Of a stretch of 9,791 bases of DNA, positions 1 to 5,769 are shown piece by piece. Positions within the stretch are counted from its first letter, which is position 1. Every line of letters begins with the position of its first letter. Position numbers and translations under genes: made by a program. Origin of the DNA: Verrucomicrobiota bacterium. GTDB lineage: Bacteria > Verrucomicrobiota > Verrucomicrobiia > Limisphaerales > JAGWYX01. The stretch is from NCBI GenBank assembly GCA_018969165.1, contig JAGWYX010000078.1, positions 1 through 9,791 on the forward strand, read 5' to 3'. The notes under the pieces were generated by a model that worked only from the letters and a program-made list of their open reading frames with translations, was not told where the DNA came from and made no database searches.

Positions 1-2
1 AG

Positions 3-482
3 ATTCCGTTGAAGAGCAAGCCCGACGCCGCGAACAAGGCCCTGGACGCGATCAAGGAAACGACCTTGCTCGGCGCGGTGGTCGTCTCCGGCGGTCAGCG
101 CGATTACAAGGACAACGAGATCGCCCCCGGGGTTTACACCATGCGATTCGGCCTGCAGCCGCAAGATGGCGATCATCTCGGCACCGCGGACTTTCCCTAT
201 TTCGCGGTGCTGGTGGAGGCGGCGTTGGACCCGGAGCCAGGCGCCCTCGCGACGTTCAAGAAGATGACCAAGGCCAGTGGCAAAGACACCGCCACCGGCC
301 ACCCGGTCGTGCTGAGTCTGCGCCCGGCCAATTCGGACCAGGGCGAGTTCCCGAAACCGAACGAGCCGGCGGCCAACACTCAGGGGGTGCTGCTCCAGGA
401 ACCGGCGCGGGTGGCTGATTCAGACCAGAAACTCCGCATCGCCTTTGATTTCGTCTATAAAGGACACGGTAAAATCCAGTAG
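3..482 (+). CDS. Hypothetical protein, C-terminal part (5' end outside window)
   Basis: An open frame runs from the left edge without a stop to TAG at 480-482, giving at least 159 residues. A TTG at 9 could be a start, but the frame is already open before it (I-P-L-K-S-K-P-D...) and no ribosome-binding site is visible, so I treat the gene as truncated by the window edge. The visible part has no membrane helix. It contains a short core (LLGAVVVSGG, then GVYTMRFGLQPQDGDHLGT) followed by a more polar, Pro/Gly-rich half ending in AFDFVYKGHGKIQ. The GVYTMRFGLQP stretch reminds me of conserved secreted proteins of unknown function in Planctomycetes and Verrucomicrobia, but I cannot name a family. 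A small hairpin with a short T-run follows the stop, and the next gene is on the opposite strand, so this is the end of its transcription unit. Confidence 0.7.
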   Translation: MPLKSKPDAANKALDAIKETTLLGAVVVSGGQRDYKDNEIAPGVYTMRFGLQPQDGDHLGTADFPYFAVLVEAALDPEPGALATFKKMTKASGKDTATGHPVVLSLRPANSDQGEFPKPNEPAANTQGVLLQEPARVADSDQKLRIAFDFVYKGHGKIQ

Positions 483-495
483 GCCGCGTTCCCCG

Positions 496-520
496 GCTCA
501 AGGGTTCTTGAGCGGCTTTT
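496..520 (+). terminator. Candidate intrinsic terminator of the first gene
   Basis: A perfect 7-bp stem (GCTCAAG at 496-502, GGTT loop, CTTGAGC at 507-513) lies 13 nt after the stop of the first gene and is followed by GGCTTTT. The T-run is short, so it would be a weak terminator. It overlaps the last codons of the convergent minus-strand gene, which ends at 498. Confidence 0.4.
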
Positions 521-1010
521 CCACCAGCTCGACCGGTTGCTGGCAGCACATGCACGGGCCCGGGGCGATGGCTTTGATGGCGCAAACCGCGCAGTAATAG
601 TAGAGGTCGCAGACGACCCCGTTCCGAATCGAGCGCAGGCTCATCACATCAAAAGTCCGCTGGCCGGGCTCGAGTTCGCCTTTGAGGAGCAATTCCTTTT
701 CCCGCAGCCGTGAATCGACGAACAACGCCTCGGAATACCGCGTCCGCAACAGACGGTAACATTTGCCGTCCACGGTCCTGAAACCCAAACGCGGTGCGCG
801 GTCCGCGTGCGACGATCCACGCGCCACCGGTCCGCTGGCCGGGCTCAGCGTGACGAGCCGGCCGCGGAGCTGCACCTCGCGCCCGCTGCTGGCGCCGCCG
901 TTTGGACCGGGTGCGGCGGAGATCGCTCCGCCCGCCGGCAGGGCAGGCGCCGCCGCCACCAGGAGGGCAACGCCGCCCAATAAGCAAATCGCCAGCCGTG
1001 GTAAGTTCAT
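498..1010 (-). CDS. Small secreted Cys-rich protein of unknown function
   Basis: 170 residues from ATG at 1010. The frame stays open to 1121, but I choose 1010 because it directly precedes a classic signal peptide (MNLPRL, a hydrophobic run at about 7-21, then APALPA, likely cleaved near residue 26) and because AAGGA lies 10 nt upstream. After a low-complexity Ala/Gly/Ser linker (27-43) comes a compact domain, probably mostly beta, with one Cys (C84). The C-terminus carries six cysteines in the pattern C-X5-C-X2-C-X9-C-X-C-C (C134, C140, C143, C153, C155, C156) around DLYYYC and PGPCMCC. There is no CXXCH, so c-type haem is unlikely. The spacing would suit a small metal site or disulfides in an exported protein. 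It lies downstream of xdhC-mocA on the same strand but after 183 nt with its own structured leader, so it is probably independently controlled. I do not recognise the family. Confidence 0.75.
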   Translation of the reverse strand: MNLPRLAICLLGGVALLVAAAPALPAGGAISAAPGPNGGASSGREVQLRGRLVTLSPASGPVARGSSHADRAPRLGFRTVDGKCYRLLRTRYSEALFVDSRLREKELLLKGELEPGQRTFDVMSLRSIRNGVVCDLYYYCAVCAIKAIAPGPCMCCQQPVELVEKPLKNP

Positions 1011-1011
1011 C

Positions 1012-1110
1012 CTGATAGCGTCCTTGCGGGGGAAAACACTGCCCACGGGAGCAAGGTCAAAACTTGACCTGATTACAGCAGATTTCACAATGCAAGGACG
1101 CTGGCGCGGA
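1012..1110 (-). promoter_or_regulatory. Candidate structured leader RNA of the Cys-rich gene (copy 1)
   Basis: On the minus strand this stretch ends one base before the ATG at 1010. AGCGTCCTTGC (complement of 1092-1102) pairs perfectly over 11 bp with GCAAGGACGCT (complement of 1017-1027), closing a roughly 64-nt domain. Inside is a 7-bp hairpin, AGGTCAA-gtt-TTGACCT (complement of 1054-1070), and a possible third hairpin just 3' of it. The 3' strand of the closing stem contains AAGGA, the likely Shine-Dalgarno 10 nt before the ATG, so the fold would hide the ribosome-binding site. Copy 2 at 2957-3054 has about 70% ungapped identity and retains the two main stems by compensatory and wobble changes. 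I do not recognise a known riboswitch class. Confidence 0.5.
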
Positions 1111-1193
1111 CATTCGATCACCGCACAAGAACCATCAGCCCTCTGGCCCGCCGCGGCAAGCAGAATTGACCCGCCGGATGCGGGACCGCCGTT

Positions 1194-1835
1194 TCACCGA
1201 TCAACGGACGGACGGTCAACCAGCTGCCTGGCGCGCGCGTATTCCGCGGGCGTATCCAGGTCTAGGTCCAAGCCTGGATCGGCCGACTCGAACCTGGCCA
1301 CCGCGACGCCGCATGCGGCCAGGAACTGCTTGAGACTGGCCGCCGGCGCGTCCGCCAGTTGCGCAAAGAGCGCCTTGGGCAGCCAGACCGGGTGACGTGC
1401 CCGCCCGTTTCGAGCCGGTTGACAGATTTGCTGCGGGTGGGCCCGGCCGTAGTCCAGGAGCGCCTGCAAGGTTTCCGCGCGCAAATGTGGTTGGTCACCC
1501 AGGGCGATGACCCAGTGAGTCAGGTCCGGCTTCCATCCGGCCCAACGCGCCGCGCAACGGACCGAGCTGAACATGCCTTGCCCCGGGTGCGGATTGGTAA
1601 TGCGCCAGCCGGGGTCCACCCCGAGGCGGTCCAGTTCGCCCGCCACCGCCCGGGCGCCGGCCGCCAGGACGATGGCCACCTGCGCTACCGCCAAGCGGCC
1701 CCACTGCTCGAGCAGGTGCCCGAGCACCGTAGTTGCGCCCCAGGGCAGCAGCAGTTTAGGCCCTCCCATCCGGGTCGAGGCCCCGGCCCCCAGGATGACG
1801 ACACCGACGGTCGTGCGGCCGGTTTCAACGTTCAT
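1194..1835 (-). CDS. mocA: MobA-like nucleotidyltransferase, probable molybdenum cofactor cytidylyltransferase
   Basis: 213 residues, full length for the NTP_transf_3 (MobA/MocA) family. The N-terminal nucleotide-binding loop is LGAGASTRMGGPK (15-27) followed by LLLPWG; LGDQP at 112-116 supplies the metal-binding Asp; a C-terminal Asp-rich turn (DLDLDTPAEY, 190-199) is also typical. These enzymes add CMP or GMP from the NTP to molybdopterin in the cytosol. Immediate partnership with xdhC favours the CTP-using MocA type, which serves xanthine dehydrogenase-family enzymes, over MobA. Substrate choice cannot be read from sequence alone. The ATG at 1835 lies inside the end of xdhC (11-nt overlap) with no visible Shine-Dalgarno, so translation is probably coupled to xdhC. 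No strong terminator follows; only a CCCGC/GCGGG hairpin without a T-run is seen near 1171-1184. Confidence 0.85.
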   Translation of the reverse strand: MNVETGRTTVGVVILGAGASTRMGGPKLLLPWGATTVLGHLLEQWGRLAVAQVAIVLAAGARAVAGELDRLGVDPGWRITNPHPGQGMFSSVRCAARWAGWKPDLTHWVIALGDQPHLRAETLQALLDYGRAHPQQICQPARNGRARHPVWLPKALFAQLADAPAASLKQFLAACGVAVARFESADPGLDLDLDTPAEYARARQLVDRPSVDR

Positions 1836-2793
1836 GGGCGGCGAGATCGACGGGCCCGAAACCTTTCAACGTGCGCCCAAAGACTTTCTCGGCGCGGCGC
1901 TGGATGAACTGGGCCAGCACGCTGACGGCGATTTCGGGCACGCTTTGGGCGCCGATATCCAGCCCGACCGGACAGGCGACCGGCGCCAATTCCGCCGCGG
2001 TGGCCAAGTGGTCCTCGAGGAATTGGCCGAAGATCAACCGGGCTTTGCGCCGGCTCCCGATCAGCCCCAGAAACACGAACGGCCGATGCACCCATTCCTT
2101 GAGCACCAACGCGTCGTGTTGATGCCCGCGGGTCACGATCAGGCCGAAGACGGGCTGGGTGGGCATCGGCTCCCGCAGCAGGTTGTCCCAGTAATCGACG
2201 CGGAAGCGGACACCGTCGGGAAAATACTTCCGGTTGGCCAGGGTCGGCCGGTCGTCGAAGACGGTGACTTGGAAATCGACCTGGAGCGCCAGCGGGGCGA
2301 CCGCCTGGGCCACATGCCCCGAGCCGGCGATCCACATCTCGCATGGCGGCGTCACCGTTTCCACATACAGCCACTCGGTTCCCGTCGGCCCCTCCGCCCA
2401 GGCGATCGAATAATCCTCCCGCACGCCCCAGGTCCGCGTCCTGGCCAGGCTCGCGATCTGGCGCCAAAGCTGGCCGGCTTGGGCGGCACCTGGCAGGATC
2501 AGGCCCTCGACTTTGCCGCCGCAGATCAAGCCGTCATCCCAGCCGAAATCGTGGTCCAGGACCAACTCGAACTTCGCCGGCGTTTGCGTCTGGAGGGCGC
2601 GCCGGGCCCGGTCCTGGATTTCGGCTTCGAGGCAGCCGCCGCCCAGGGTCCCCAGGATGCGGCCATCGGCGAAAAACAGGGCCTTGGCCCCTTTCTTTTG
2701 CGGGCTGGAGCCTTTGATGTCCGAGATGATGCCCAGGGCGAAGGGTTGCCCTTCGGCCAGGGCGAGAGTCAGCAGATCGAAAAACCGCGGCAT
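1825..2793 (-). CDS. xdhC: XdhC family molybdenum cofactor insertion/maturation protein
   Basis: 322 residues with both expected domains. The N-terminal XdhC/CoxI domain has KGSSPQKKGAK (27-37), GTLGGGCLEAE (48-58) and CGG at 91-93. The C-terminal Rossmann-like domain has IAGSGHVAQAVAPLA (155-169), the GLIGSRRK block (243-250) and CPVGLDIGAQSVPEIAVS (274-291), all hallmarks of the family. XdhC binds molybdenum cofactor, helps it acquire its terminal sulfur and delivers it to xanthine dehydrogenase or related hydroxylases; it is not itself the oxidoreductase. It is first in a minus-strand pair with the mocA-like gene. ATG 2793 is the only good start, because an in-frame TAG lies seven codons upstream. 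No Shine-Dalgarno is visible. The intergenic element beginning at 2812 lies 18 nt upstream, and the second leader-like copy (2957-3054) is about 165 nt upstream. No molybdenum hydroxylase subunit is in the window. Confidence 0.92.
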   Translation of the reverse strand: MPRFFDLLTLALAEGQPFALGIISDIKGSSPQKKGAKALFFADGRILGTLGGGCLEAEIQDRARRALQTQTPAKFELVLDHDFGWDDGLICGGKVEGLILPGAAQAGQLWRQIASLARTRTWGVREDYSIAWAEGPTGTEWLYVETVTPPCEMWIAGSGHVAQAVAPLALQVDFQVTVFDDRPTLANRKYFPDGVRFRVDYWDNLLREPMPTQPVFGLIVTRGHQHDALVLKEWVHRPFVFLGLIGSRRKARLIFGQFLEDHLATAAELAPVACPVGLDIGAQSVPEIAVSVLAQFIQRRAEKVFGRTLKGFGPVDLAAHER

Positions 2794-2811
2794 ACAATCT
2801 CGACCGGTCGC

Positions 2812-2958
2812 CTAACGCGGCGTCGCCTCAGACCTCCGATCTGTGCGGTCTGGCGGATGCGGACCGCCAGTTGTCCCCAACTCGCGGCGCGTCGGCACGG
2901 CCTCGGCCGGGGATTGCTTGCTGGTCCGTGGCGACCCGAGGCCGATGCGCGCCTCGCT
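2812..2958. repeat. Dispersed intergenic element, copy A
   Basis: The core at 2824-2944 aligns without gaps to 9199-9319 (99 of 121 positions by hand, about 82%). It contains the shared block CTCAGACCTCCGA, a short AGACC...GGTCT stem, and the hairpin CTGGCGG-atgcgga-CCGCCAG (2850-2870). In the other copy this stem changes on both sides (G-C to C-G) while the 7-nt loop is identical. The left end starts CTAACGCGG and the right end finishes GCGCCTCGCT (2949-2958), the reverse complement of the AGCGAGGCGC module seen elsewhere, so the ends look like degenerate inverted terminal repeats. Translating the core gives 13 changes in 39 residues between copies, which argues against coding. Confidence 0.75.
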
Positions 2959-3054
2959 GATCGAGTCCATCCGGGGTAAGCCACCGACCGCGAAAGCGAG
3001 GCCAAAACCCGACCTGTTGACAGCATGTTTCACGGTTCGAGGACTCTAGCCGCG
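2957..3054 (-). promoter_or_regulatory. Candidate leader RNA, copy 2, upstream of xdhC
   Basis: Aligns without gaps to 1012-1109 (69 of 98 positions by hand). On the minus strand the closing stem is GAGTCC/GGACTC (3041-3046 with 2963-2968), 6 bp, with one pair changed on both sides relative to copy 1 (c1019-g1100 versus a2964-t3045). The inner hairpin is AGGTCGG-gtt-TTGGCCT (complement of 2999-3015): every pair holds in minus-strand RNA through three G-U wobbles, whereas three pairs break on the plus strand. It directly abuts intergenic element A, which separates it from xdhC by about 165 nt. It may be the 5' part of a long xdhC leader or a displaced, mobile copy. Confidence 0.45.
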
Positions 3055-3187
3055 CGCGCCGCGGACTCCAAGTCGCTTCTTCGCCAAAGATAAGAATCAT
3101 CGCCGACGAACAAGCACTGACTCGTGGTTGGAGGCGCGCCTGGCTGGGTTCCTGGTGCGGGACCGGGCTGTGCCTGCAAACGCGCAC

Positions 3188-3216
3188 TTTACAAAACTTA
3201 CTTATGCGGATAAATG
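3188..3216 (+). promoter_or_regulatory. Possible sigma70-like promoter for the pseudopilin
   Basis: TTTACA (3188-3193, 5 of 6 to TTGACA), a 17-nt spacer, then TAAATG (3211-3216, only 3 of 6 to TATAAT) in a locally AT-rich stretch. It lies so close to the ATG at 3224 that the transcript would be almost leaderless, consistent with the lack of a clear Shine-Dalgarno. The weak -10 keeps confidence low. Confidence 0.25.
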
Positions 3217-3223
3217 AAATGAT

Positions 3224-4054
3224 ATGATCCGTGTGTGCAAAAGGCCGGGTGGCGCGGCCTTCACCCTCATCGAGTTGCTCGTGGTCATCGCGATCATCGC
3301 CATCCTCGCCGGGCTGCTCCTGCCCGCCCTGGCCAAATCCAAGGCCAAGGCCAAGCAAATCGCCTGCATCAACAACCTCCGGCAGATTGGCCTGGCGACC
3401 ATCATGTACGTCCAGGACAACAAGCAATACCCCGGCAGCGGTTCGACGCGGGTATCGCCCTATTATTACGTCTGGCCCGTGCGCCTGTTCAGCCAGATGG
3501 GCACGAATCGGCAGGTGTTCTGGTGCCCCGCCGCTCCCCTGGACGCGGCCTGGGACACCAACGTCAATAAAACCCTGGGCGGCCTGTCTCCGTTTGGCGG
3601 ACGCGACCCGTGGGCGGTCACCAGCAGCTCGCGCTTTTCCTTCGGTTATAACGACTGGGGGCTGGACCTGTCGCACCGCCCGCAGCTTGGCTTGGGCGGT
3701 GACATCGACGGCGGCTGGTACCAAGGCCCGGTGACCGAAGGCATGGTGGTCAGCCCCGCCGAGATGATCATGCTCGCCGATGTGAAGGCCCAGGAAAACG
3801 CCGGCTTGATCAGTTTCGACGCGAACCTGGACCCGACCGACAATTCGACCGGCCACAGCCAGTGGCCCTCCAACCGCCACAATTACCAGACGGATATCAT
3901 GTTTGCCGACGGCCATGCCGACGCGTCCCGCCGTCACGACGTCATCGACCCCGCCAACCTGCTCTGGCGCTCCCGTTGGAACAACGATAACCAGCCCCAC
4001 CCGGAAATCCGCTGGACGGTCAGTTGGAGCGACGAAGCCAAGTTGGATCCCTAG
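3224..4054 (+). CDS. Type II secretion/type IV pilin-like pseudopilin with C-terminal DG motif
   Basis: 276 residues. A short basic leader (MIRVCKRPGGAA) precedes the prepilin peptidase site and the pilin helix FTLIELLVVIAII (from F13, with the conserved Glu at +5, E17); residue -1 is Ala rather than the usual Gly. After ALAKSKAKAKQIACINNLRQIGLA the exported globular part is rich in Trp and Tyr. It ends in the block NRHNYQTDIMFADGHAD (217-233) and RWNNDNQPH (251-259), typical of the H-X9-DG pseudopilin-like families abundant in Verrucomicrobiota and Planctomycetes. Likely an inner-membrane-anchored, periplasm-facing protein; the function of most such orphans is unknown. No secretion-system genes adjoin it, so it appears monocistronic. 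ATG 3224 is the only suitable start before the leader. The TAG stop is formed by the intergenic module CTAGCGAGG at 4051. Confidence 0.9.
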   Translation: MIRVCKRPGGAAFTLIELLVVIAIIAILAGLLLPALAKSKAKAKQIACINNLRQIGLATIMYVQDNKQYPGSGSTRVSPYYYVWPVRLFSQMGTNRQVFWCPAAPLDAAWDTNVNKTLGGLSPFGGRDPWAVTSSSRFSFGYNDWGLDLSHRPQLGLGGDIDGGWYQGPVTEGMVVSPAEMIMLADVKAQENAGLISFDANLDPTDNSTGHSQWPSNRHNYQTDIMFADGHADASRRHDVIDPANLLWRSRWNNDNQPHPEIRWTVSWSDEAKLDP

Positions 4055-4140
4055 CGAGGCGCGTTTCTGACCTCGGGTCATCTTTGTCGTGCATCTTCTG
4101 TTCTTCTTTGCCGCTGCTTGTTCCCTTTGCGCGCCTCGCT
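4051..4140. repeat. Short palindromic element bounded by AGCGAGGCGCG inverted ends
   Basis: AGCGAGGCGCG at 4053-4063 and its exact reverse complement CGCGCCTCGCT at 4130-4140 bound an 88-nt segment directly after, and overlapping, the pseudopilin stop. Inside is a small hairpin TGACC-tcg-GGTCA (4068-4080) followed by TCTTT, which could act as a weak terminator. The right end is shared with the next inverted repeat. Confidence 0.6.
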
Positions 4141-4239
4141 TATAGATTCCTTGAAGCCCCAAACGCAGCAAAGAGAAGGGGGACCAAAACGTGATCTGGC
4201 CGCACAGACTTCTCGGGTTCAAGGAATCTAGCGAGGCGC
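4131..4239. repeat. Imperfect 25-bp inverted repeat
   Basis: The left arm (4131-4158) is GCGCCTCGCT, a 3-nt TAT insertion, AGATTCCTTGAA, one extra g, and CCC. The right arm (4215-4239) is GGG, TTCAAGGAATCT, AGCGAGGCGC. The arms pair over 10, 12 and 3 bp with a 3-nt and a 1-nt bulge, enclosing about 56 nt. The right arm continues directly into CGCCTCAGACC, the beginning of the dispersed intergenic element. Confidence 0.7.
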
Positions 4240-4250
4240 CGCCTCAGACC
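4228..4250 (+). repeat. Fragment of the dispersed intergenic element (left end only)
   Basis: CTAGCGAGGCGCCGCCTCAGACC matches the left ends of copies A (2812) and B (9188) and then diverges into the large hairpin region. It shows that the module can occur without the rest of the element. Confidence 0.55.
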
Positions 4251-4262
4251 GTATTCTAAAAA

Positions 4263-4376
4263 CGGAGCGCGGCTGGGTCGAAGACCAGCCGCAGCGCGGC
4301 GGCTGCGTAACACGTGCCCGAACCGCAAGACGGGCTGCGGCTGGTCGAGGACGACCCAGCCGCGCTCCGCATTTTT
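4263..4376. terminator. Large bidirectional terminator-like hairpin
   Basis: The outer stem is 18 bp perfect: CGGAGCGCGGCTGGGTCG (4263-4280) with its exact complement at 4352-4369. After a small internal loop an inner 13-bp stem follows (4283-4295 with 4334-4346). The base is flanked by TTTTT on the plus side (4372-4376) and AAAAA (4258-4262) on the left, which is T5 for minus-strand transcription. It could end transcription from either direction between the pseudopilin and the glycan operon. Its length and symmetry exceed an ordinary terminator, so it may instead be a repeat or mobile palindrome that doubles as one. Confidence 0.5.
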
Positions 4377-4452
4377 CCTACCCGCGCTCAGACCTCATTC
4401 CCGGTCGGATGGGGTAGGCGCGGTTTTGGTGTGCTTCCGGTATCTCCTCTGT

Positions 4453-4560
4453 GCGCCTGCCTGTCGGCAGACAGGCGCCTGGCCAGGACTCGCGCCCGCC
4501 AAACTTTGCCATTGCTGGGCTTGGCCTGACTCTGATAACCGGTGGAGGACGACAGGCGCC
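4453..4560 (+). promoter_or_regulatory. Possible alternating hairpins in the glycosyltransferase leader
   Basis: GCGCCTG at 4453-4459 can pair with either of two CAGGCGC copies (4472-4478 or 4553-4559); the 10-mer GACAGGCGCC is directly repeated at 4470 and 4551. A separate 7-bp hairpin GCCTGTC-ggca-GACAGGC (4459-4476) excludes the distal pairing. The distal partner lies 7 nt before the start codon at 4567, so the choice of partner could affect translation. Conservation is unknown. Confidence 0.25.
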
Positions 4561-4566
4561 GGCGGC

Positions 4567-5769
4567 ATGCATCTCATCTTCCTCACGCTCGGTTATCATC
4601 CGGACCAGATCGGTGGCGCGTTTCGCTACGTCACCGCCGTCGCCGAAAGGCTGGCGGCCCGAGCGCATCAGGTCACCGTGGTTTACCCGGCGTCGCAGCC
4701 GACCGCCACGACGGAGGCCCGAGCGGGGGTCCGCCTGCTGCGTTACCCGAACCCGGCGGGCCCGTTCTGGGCCAATTGGCGCCGCGAAAACAAGACCGCT
4801 CGCCAGCTCTGGCAGGGCGCGGCGCGGACCGCCACTGAGCCCGCGTTGCTGGTGGGCTGCCACGCTTACTTCGCCTCCGCCTTCCGCGCGTGCGCGGGGC
4901 CGAGGCTTTTTTTGTTTACCGGTCCGTGGGCGGAGGAACATCGGTTTGCGCGGCAGGCGCAGGCGCGGTCGTGGCCGCAGCGGCTGGTCGATCGCCTGAT
5001 CATTGCCGGCATGCGCCGCTCCGAGGGCCACGCCTTGCGGCACGCCGGGTGCATCCTCACCATCAGCCGCTACTACCAGGAGCAACTGGCCAGGTGGCAT
5101 GGGGCGAACCTGCCGCCCGTGCGCCTGATCCTGGCCGGGGTCGATCCCGAGCGATTCCACCGGACGGCGGACCGCGGAGCGACCCGCGCCAAATTCGGCC
5201 TGAGCCAGGACCAGTTTCTCTTCCTGGCCGTGCGCCGGCTCGATCCACGGATGGGCCTGCTGACCTTGATCGACGGCTTCGGGCGGATCGCGCCGGGATT
5301 TCCCGCCGCCCGGCTCTGGATTGCCGGCACGGGTCCCCAACGTGGCGTGCTGGCCGAGCGCATCGCCCGGCAAGGCCTGGAGGCAAGCGTCAAGCTGCTC
5401 GGCCTGGTCCCAGAGGCCGACCTGGTTCCGCTGCTCAACGCCGCCGATTGCGTCGTGGTGCCGTCGCTTGACCTGGAGGGGTTCGGTCTGATCACGGTCG
5501 AATCCCTGACCTGCGGGACGCCGGTGGTGGCCTCGAAGGCCGGTGCCAACCCCGAGATCTTGTCGCCGCTGGACCCGGCGTTGATGTTTGCCACCGGCTC
5601 GGCGGCCGGGTTGGCCGCAAGGCTGGAATCGGTCTTGCGCGATCCGGGTGCCTTGCCGGACCGCACCCGCTGCCGGGATTACGCGGTCGCAAATTTTTCC
5701 TGGGACCGAACCGTCGTTGCGTTCGAGGAGGCAGCGGCCGCCGGGCTCGAAAGCGGAGGCGCCCCGTGA
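4567..5769 (+). CDS. GT4-family glycosyltransferase (first in glycan operon)
   Basis: 400 residues with the GT-B fold pattern of family GT4. The N-terminal acceptor domain opens MHLIFLTLGYHPDQIGGAFRYV. The C-terminal nucleotide-sugar domain has AVRRLDPRMGLLTLIDGF (221-238), LWIAGTGP (250-257) and the EX7E motif EGFGLITVE (E304 and E312), followed by SLTCGTPVVAS. Expected to be a retaining, cytosolic transferase working at the membrane face on a lipid-linked acceptor; the sugar cannot be predicted. I choose ATG 4567 because the characteristic N-terminus begins there; the frame is open further upstream to 4426, but that stretch reads as low-complexity non-protein sequence. GGAGG at 4544-4548 is 18 nt from the ATG, too far for a usual Shine-Dalgarno. 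Its TGA overlaps the next start by GTGA, so translation is likely coupled. Confidence 0.9.
   Translation: MHLIFLTLGYHPDQIGGAFRYVTAVAERLAARAHQVTVVYPASQPTATTEARAGVRLLRYPNPAGPFWANWRRENKTARQLWQGAARTATEPALLVGCHAYFASAFRACAGPRLFLFTGPWAEEHRFARQAQARSWPQRLVDRLIIAGMRRSEGHALRHAGCILTISRYYQEQLARWHGANLPPVRLILAGVDPERFHRTADRGATRAKFGLSQDQFLFLAVRRLDPRMGLLTLIDGFGRIAPGFPAARLWIAGTGPQRGVLAERIARQGLEASVKLLGLVPEADLVPLLNAADCVVVPSLDLEGFGLITVESLTCGTPVVASKAGANPEILSPLDPALMFATGSAAGLAARLESVLRDPGALPDRTRCRDYAVANFSWDRTVVAFEEAAAAGLESGGAP

Larger units (their letters stand above)
2794..3223. other. Gene-free divergent region between xdhC and the pseudopilin
   Basis: About 430 nt without a credible gene. From left to right it holds the intergenic element 2812-2958, the leader-like copy 2957-3054, a GC-rich stretch after 3050 (repeated CG dinucleotides), then roughly 130 nt (3056-3187) in which I see no recognisable feature apart from an 8-bp GGCGCGCC palindrome near 3133, and finally an AT-richer promoter-like segment before the pseudopilin. 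Both flanking genes read outward, so promoters in both directions must lie here. Confidence 0.7.
4055..4566. other. Gene-free region between pseudopilin and glycosyltransferase operon
   Basis: About 510 nt without a credible gene and unusually dense in palindromes. It holds the element 4051-4140, the 25-bp inverted repeat 4131-4239, CTCAGACC copies at 4243 and 4387, the 31-bp hairpin 4263-4369 with T-runs on both outer sides, and small hairpins before the glycosyltransferase start. A plus-strand promoter must lie between 4377 and 4566. The best I see is TTGCTG (4512) with GATAAC (4534), spacing 16, which is weak. Confidence 0.65.

Noticed and set aside
1012..1110. Known riboswitch (cobalamin, TPP, SAM, c-di-GMP, molybdenum cofactor)
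   Set aside because: None of the conserved core sequences I know for these classes is visible. The nearby Moco genes make Moco tempting, but copy 1 precedes an unrelated gene and the fold I see is simpler.
1171..1190. GGATGCGG-ACCGCC, resembling the hairpin core of the dispersed element
   Set aside because: Only about 15 nt match and the surrounding sequence does not align, so it is too short to call a third copy.
2824..2944. The dispersed element as a small protein-coding exon or gene remnant
   Set aside because: 22 nucleotide differences give 13 amino-acid differences in 39 residues in the frame open in both copies, with no constraint at the protein level.
2898..2944. 9-bp stem CGGCCTCGG / CCGAGGCCG inside copy A
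   Set aside because: The aligned positions in copy B do not pair, so this stem is not conserved.
1573..2979. Long plus-strand open frame of about 468 codons
   Set aside because: It lies antisense to the well-supported xdhC and mocA genes, its translation is Arg/Pro/Gln-rich without motifs, and high GC explains its length.
2828..4222. Long minus-strand open frame of about 464 codons
   Set aside because: Runs antisense through the clear pseudopilin and across intergenic repeats; no recognisable domain.
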